In this document: piece by piece, positions 31,106 through 35,047 of the stretch | How positions within the stretch are numbered: position 1 is the stretch's first letter | Layout of the letters: each line of letters opens with the position of its first letter | Source of the DNA: UMGS1851 sp900555605 | GTDB taxonomy: Bacteria > Bacillota > Clostridia > UBA1212 > UBA1255 | Length of the DNA: 35,047 nt | NCBI GenBank assembly: GCA_902472555.1 | Contig: CABROF010000014.1 | Coordinates: 1 to 35,047, forward strand | Reading direction: 5' to 3' | Position numbers and translations under genes: made by a program | The notes under the pieces: model-generated | Told to the model about the DNA's origin: nothing | The model's input: the letters and a program-made list of their open reading frames with translations, nothing else | The model's database searches: none

Positions 31106-31729
31106 ATGTTTCAATATAAACGGCTGGCCGCCGGCTTGATCGGATCCAATACGTATATTCTGTGGGATGACCGGAAGCAGGGCGCTGTGATTGACTGCGG
31201 AAATTCCGCAGAAGCGATACAGGCTGTGACAGACGAGCAGAAAATTGAGATTCGGTATATTATTTTAACCCATGTCCATTTTGATCATATTTGTTTTCTG
31301 GCCGATATCCGGCGCTGCTTTCCGAAAGCCGAGGTCATTTGCCATGAGGCGGACAGCGCTTTTTTCGGAAACCCCCGCTTAAACGCATCCGTATGTTTCG
31401 GGTCGGAGCGGCGATTTGAGGGCGCGGACAGAACCGTGACGGACGGTGTGGTTCTGCCTCTTTCCCAAGGCGCAGAGCTGAAAGTGATTGCAACCCCGGG
31501 CCATACGCCGGGCAGTATCTGTATCCAAGCCGATAACCTGCTGTTTACGGGAGACACCCTTTTCTACGGCGGCTTCGGCAGAACGGATTTAGGTGCAGGC
31601 AGTATGGAAGAGCTGAGTGCTTCCATCCGGCGTCTGTACCAAATGGATCCGGGCCTGCTTGTCCTGCCGGGACACGGCACCACATCCTCCATCGGCAGGG
31701 AGAAGGCTGAGAATCCTTTCTATTATTAA
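31106..31729 (+). CDS. Metallo-beta-lactamase-fold hydrolase (glyoxalase II-like)
   Basis: This 207-residue MBL-fold enzyme probably hydrolyses a thioester such as S-lactoylglutathione or a related bacillithiol-type adduct; the substrate is not proven. The metal site motifs are THVHFDH, ATPGHTPGS, FTGDTLF and LPGHGTTSS. The start at 31106 (MFQYKRLAAG) fits the family's usual beginning and has AAGGG about 9 bases upstream. ATG 31097 with GGGGAG at 10 bases is possible. It probably belongs to the recJ-rel-dtd unit, after a 120-base gap without its own clear promoter. Confidence 0.85.
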   Translation: MFQYKRLAAGLIGSNTYILWDDRKQGAVIDCGNSAEAIQAVTDEQKIEIRYIILTHVHFDHICFLADIRRCFPKAEVICHEADSAFFGNPRLNASVCFGSERRFEGADRTVTDGVVLPLSQGAELKVIATPGHTPGSICIQADNLLFTGDTLFYGGFGRTDLGAGSMEELSASIRRLYQMDPGLLVLPGHGTTSSIGREKAENPFYY

Positions 31730-31762
31730 TAAATGATATCATCATGATTCCAAGCGGGAGCG

Positions 31763-33289
31763 GTGTTGCTTTTGACTGTCGAAGTGTATCATCCGGGGGA
31801 TAAGCCTCCATATCACGTATATGAAGCGGTGCAGATTTTTCATGATGTGCTGCCGGAGCCGGTATTTGTTCCCCATGCGCGGGAGCTTTCTCTGGTGTTT
31901 TTGGATTGCGCGGGAAAAGCGGAAAATGAAAAAACGAATTCCGAAAATGCGGAAATTCACAGAGAGCGGATTTTATCCGAAGAAGAAATTTCGGCACAAC
32001 TGCCGGCAGGCGGCATCTCGGCATGCGGAGGCTATCTTGAAAGAGATCCGGATAAATGGCAGAAACGGCAGATCTATCAGGCAATCAGCCGGTTTACGGG
32101 ATATACCTCTCCTTGGGGATGCATGACGGGGATCCGCCCCGCAAAGATCGTAAATCATCTGCTGGAGGCCGGATTAAAGAGGCAGGAGGCTGCCGCACAT
32201 TTAAAGGACTTTTATTTATGCCGGGAGGACAAATGCCGGCTTGCGATAGAAACTGCCGCACTTCAGGCGCCGTTTTTGGCGGAACAGCGGCGTCATCCGG
32301 AGCATGTCGGCGTTTATGTGGGCATCCCCTTCTGCCCCAGCCGTTGTTTATATTGTTCGTTTCCGTCCCACTCCATTCAGAAATACGGGAAATCCGTAGA
32401 GCCGTATCTGAATCTGCTGGAGCAGGAGCTTGCCGCTGCTGCCGCGCTTCTTGACGAAAAGGGGTTGGCAGTCGAAAGCCTGTATTTAGGAGGCGGCACG
32501 CCTACGGCGCTGAATGAGGTGCAGTTTGCGCGATATATGGAAATGCTGCGGAATGTGTTTGCACGGCATTTTACAAGCGGTACGCTGCGGGAGTTTTCCC
32601 TTGAGGCCGGCCGGCCGGATAGTATTACGCGGAAAAAGCTGCGTGCTGCAAAGGAGACAGGGGTCAACCGGATCAGCATTAATCCCCAAACTATGCAGGA
32701 CGCGACGCTGCTGCTGATCGGCAGAAAGCATACGGCGGAGGATATCCGGCGGGCCTATGCAATGGCCAGAGAAGAGGGGTTTTCCAATATCAATATGGAT
32801 CTCATCGCCGGACTTCCCGGAGAAACCGCGGATGATTTCCGGCGGACCCTGACGGAAGTCGGACGGATGGGGCCGGAGGCCGTGACGGTACATACCCTGA
32901 GCATCAAACGGGCGGCAATTCTGAAGTATGATGAAAAGCGGAATCTGCTGACCTCCGGGCAAGTGGGGGAGATGGTGTCGGATGCTTCCCGGTTCGCAGC
33001 GGATTGGGGCATGCGGCCGTTTTATATGTACCGTCAGAAGCATATGCTCGGCAACCATGAAAATGTGGCGTACTGCAGGTCGGGCTGCGAAAGCCTCTAT
33101 AACATCCATATTATGGAGGAGGATCAGACTATTCTTGCCGCCGGCGCCGGCGGCGTCTCCAAAGCCGTATTTCATGAAAACGGACAGACGCGCATTGAAA
33201 GGGCATTCAATGTTAAGAGCGTGGAGGATTATTTAGCCCGTATGCCGGAAATGATTGCGCGCAAACGCAGGCTGCTGGATTCCATTTGA
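31763..33289 (+). CDS. hemZ: HemZ, radical SAM coproporphyrinogen dehydrogenase-like protein
   Basis: The 508-residue radical SAM protein has an N-terminal HemZ-specific region (about 1-175) with GCMTGIRPAKI. The SAM cluster motif CPSRCLYC follows (C191, C195, C198), then the YLGGGTPTAL and NMDLIAGLPGE motifs of HemN-type enzymes. It is expected to convert coproporphyrinogen III to protoporphyrinogen without oxygen. However, HemZ/HemN relatives may have other roles and no other heme genes are in view. The start is uncertain: GGGAG at 31756-31760 serves GTG 31763 (2 bases), TTG 31766 (5) or TTG 31772 (11). It ends 8 bases from the convergent YgiQ gene. Confidence 0.88.
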   Translation: MLLLTVEVYHPGDKPPYHVYEAVQIFHDVLPEPVFVPHARELSLVFLDCAGKAENEKTNSENAEIHRERILSEEEISAQLPAGGISACGGYLERDPDKWQKRQIYQAISRFTGYTSPWGCMTGIRPAKIVNHLLEAGLKRQEAAAHLKDFYLCREDKCRLAIETAALQAPFLAEQRRHPEHVGVYVGIPFCPSRCLYCSFPSHSIQKYGKSVEPYLNLLEQELAAAAALLDEKGLAVESLYLGGGTPTALNEVQFARYMEMLRNVFARHFTSGTLREFSLEAGRPDSITRKKLRAAKETGVNRISINPQTMQDATLLLIGRKHTAEDIRRAYAMAREEGFSNINMDLIAGLPGETADDFRRTLTEVGRMGPEAVTVHTLSIKRAAILKYDEKRNLLTSGQVGEMVSDASRFAADWGMRPFYMYRQKHMLGNHENVAYCRSGCESLYNIHIMEEDQTILAAGAGGVSKAVFHENGQTRIERAFNVKSVEDYLARMPEMIARKRRLLDSI

Positions 33290-33297
33290 GCGTCTGC

Positions 33298-35047
33298 TCA
33301 TTTGTTTTTGCTTTTCTTTTTCCTTGTGTCTCTGCTGGAGTGTCCGGCTTGTCCGGCGTCTTTGCCGGTACGTTTCACGGCGGTCTGCCTGCGGCGCTGC
33401 TCGGAAATTCTGGGCGGCTTCTGTTTTTCCCGGGGTCGGATCAAACATTGGGGACCGGTCCCGATCAGATCTTCTCTGCCCGCCTGTTTCAATGCCTCTG
33501 ATACCAGATGGTAGTTCTTAGGGTTCCGATACTGCAGCAGTGCGCGCTGCATGGCTTTTTCCGCAGGGGCCTTTGCGGTATAGACCGCTTTGCCGCTGCG
33601 CGGGTCCAGACCGGTATAGTACATACAGGTTGATAATGTAGAGGGAGTCGGATAAAAATCCTGAACCTGCTCCGGCGTGTATCGAATGGATTTCAGATAT
33701 TCCGCCATGGCAACCGCATCCTGCAGCGTAGCGCCGGGATGAGAAGACATCAGATAGGGCACGACAAATTGCTTTTTATGGAGCTGCTCATTGATTTCCG
33801 TATATTTTTTGGCAAAGGCTTCATAGATCCGATGGGGAGGCTTGCCCATTACCCGCAGCACACGATCGCTCGTATGCTCCGGTGCGACCTTTAATTGGCC
33901 GCTGATATGATGCGCACACAGTTCTCTGAGGATACTGTCCCGTTTCGGATCTGCCATGATATAATCAAAACGGATACCGGACCGGATAAAAACCTTTTTT
34001 ACATGCGGCAGTTCCCGCAGCCTGCGGAGCAGGGTCATATAGTCGCTGTGGTCGACGGTTAAATTTTCGCATGGAGCGGGAAACAGACACTGCTTTTTGG
34101 GACAGACGCCTTTTGTCAGCTGCTTTTTACATGACGGCTGCCTGAAATTTGCGGTGGGCCCGCCGACATCGTTGATATATCCTTTAAAATCCGGATCATA
34201 GGTCATCCGGATTGCTTCGGCAACAATCGATTCGTGGCTTCTGCTTTGAATGATTCGGCCCTGATGAAAGGTCAGCGCACAGAAACTACAGCCGCCGAAA
34301 CAGCCTCTGCTGCTGGTGATGCTGAATTTTACCTCTTCAATTCCCGGAATACCGCCTTGTGCCTGGTACATGGGATGATAATCCCGCATATACGGCAGCG
34401 CGTAGACGCGATCCATCTCAGAGCGGGTCAGCGGTTTTGACGGCGGATTCTGGACCACAAACAGCTTCTCTCCGTAAGGCTCCGCCAGCATTTTACCGTG
34501 AAACGGGTCCGTATTTTGGTACTGTATATAAAAGCTGCGGGCAAAGGCCTCTTTGCCTTTATGACTGTTTTCCGAGACTTCCTCATAGGAGGGGAGCCGC
34601 TGAAAGGGAAGATCCGGGTTGAGGTGTTTCGTTTTATATACGGTTCCGTTAATAAACGTGATATCCTTTATATTCAGACCGCTGTTCAGCGCGTCCGCAA
34701 TTTCTACAATGGACCGTTCTCCCATGCCATAGGAAATCAAATCTGCCCCGGAATCAATCAGGATGGATTTCATGACGTGGTCGCTCCAATAGTCATAATG
34801 CGCCATACGGCGGAGGCTGGCTTCGATTCCGCCGATAATAATGGGAATATTACCGAAAAGACTGCGGATAAGGCCGCAGTAGACAATCGTCGCCCGGTCC
34901 GGCCGGAGCCCGGTTTTGCCGCCGGGCGAATAATAATCATAATCGCGCCGTTTTTTTGCAACCGTATAATGACTGACCATGGTATCCATATTTCCGCCGC
35001 TTACCAAAAAACCGAGCCGCGGCCTGCCGAGAACCGCCACGCTGCCG
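33298..35047 (-). CDS. YgiQ-family radical SAM protein, 5' end outside the window
   Basis: At least 582 residues are visible; the frame is still open at the right edge, so the N-terminus and start lie beyond 35047. This N-terminal part starts within the conserved RPRLGFLVSGGNMDTMVSHY region of YgiQ proteins. Radical SAM motif SSRGCFGGCSFCALTFHQG, HISGQLKVAPEHTS and DFYPTPSTLSTCMYYTGLDP are family landmarks. The reaction is unknown. The C-terminal 35 or so residues form an Arg/Lys-rich tail, typical of many clostridial members. It is convergent with hemZ. Confidence 0.9.
   Translation of the reverse strand, partial: GSVAVLGRPRLGFLVSGGNMDTMVSHYTVAKKRRDYDYYSPGGKTGLRPDRATIVYCGLIRSLFGNIPIIIGGIEASLRRMAHYDYWSDHVMKSILIDSGADLISYGMGERSIVEIADALNSGLNIKDITFINGTVYKTKHLNPDLPFQRLPSYEEVSENSHKGKEAFARSFYIQYQNTDPFHGKMLAEPYGEKLFVVQNPPSKPLTRSEMDRVYALPYMRDYHPMYQAQGGIPGIEEVKFSITSSRGCFGGCSFCALTFHQGRIIQSRSHESIVAEAIRMTYDPDFKGYINDVGGPTANFRQPSCKKQLTKGVCPKKQCLFPAPCENLTVDHSDYMTLLRRLRELPHVKKVFIRSGIRFDYIMADPKRDSILRELCAHHISGQLKVAPEHTSDRVLRVMGKPPHRIYEAFAKKYTEINEQLHKKQFVVPYLMSSHPGATLQDAVAMAEYLKSIRYTPEQVQDFYPTPSTLSTCMYYTGLDPRSGKAVYTAKAPAEKAMQRALLQYRNPKNYHLVSEALKQAGREDLIGTGPQCLIRPREKQKPPRISEQRRRQTAVKRTGKDAGQAGHSSRDTRKKKSKNK

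Noticed and set aside
1..35047. CRISPR arrays, tRNA or rRNA genes, transposases and integrases
   Set aside because: None was recognised: no regularly spaced direct repeats, tRNA-like cloverleaf or transposase/integrase motifs were seen on reading both strands.

Overview
The window comes from a low- to mid-GC Gram-positive anaerobe, most likely a member of the Clostridia (Lachnospiraceae or a related gut lineage). The evidence is the gene content: CdaA/CdaR, a DivIVA-type protein, a Rel bifunctional (p)ppGpp enzyme, HemZ, an MntR-like repressor, an MsmX-type sugar ATPase and a reverse rubrerythrin. Strong GGAGG ribosome binding sites and sigma-A-like promoters (TTGACA/TATAAT, 16-18 base spacers) fit the same picture. 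No RNA genes, insertion sequences or CRISPR arrays were seen. Base composition is near balanced, except for an AT-rich patch at about 4.6-5.5 kb.

Layout. 1-216: the 3' end of a surface or membrane protein whose frame is disturbed, closed by a strong hairpin terminator. 297-2591: two membrane-linked zinc-ribbon proteins, an SPFH protein and a Tim44-like protein. 2668-4577: a divergent MntR-like repressor and a YbdG-type mechanosensitive channel. 4628-5465: an AT-rich patch with a one-helix small protein and a gene fragment. 5535-6080: reverse rubrerythrin. 6175-6695: a largely unassigned gap. 6696-14871: a carbohydrate region with an FGGY kinase, an anchored polysaccharide deacetylase, an orphan MsmX/UgpC ATPase, a GH78 rhamnosidase-like enzyme, a decayed esterase and a ROK regulator.

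15086-19881: thioredoxin, DivIVA-like protein, a 38-residue one-helix protein, the diadenylate cyclase CdaA, its partner CdaR, and a DUF3810-type membrane protein with an HExxH motif. This probable operon is the most interesting neighbourhood: c-di-AMP synthesis sits between a coiled-coil morphogenesis-type protein and a putative membrane metallopeptidase, where many Firmicutes carry glmM. 19878-20411: a convergent gene of unknown function. 20640-23885: carB, without carA.

23962-25638: a URO-D-superfamily protein and a convergent SGNH hydrolase. 25910-33289: rpsU, recJ, rel, dtd, an MBL-fold hydrolase and hemZ on one strand, a conserved stress and housekeeping block, here without apt between recJ and rel. 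33298-35047: a YgiQ-type radical SAM gene that runs off the right edge.

Nothing in the window is a clearly new defence or mobile system. The best candidates for new biology are the cda/DUF3810/small-protein operon, the paired zinc-ribbon membrane proteins, and several cis-acting inverted repeats at promoters or ribosome binding sites (msmX, rpsU, rubrerythrin, the divIVA leader and the MntR-like gene).
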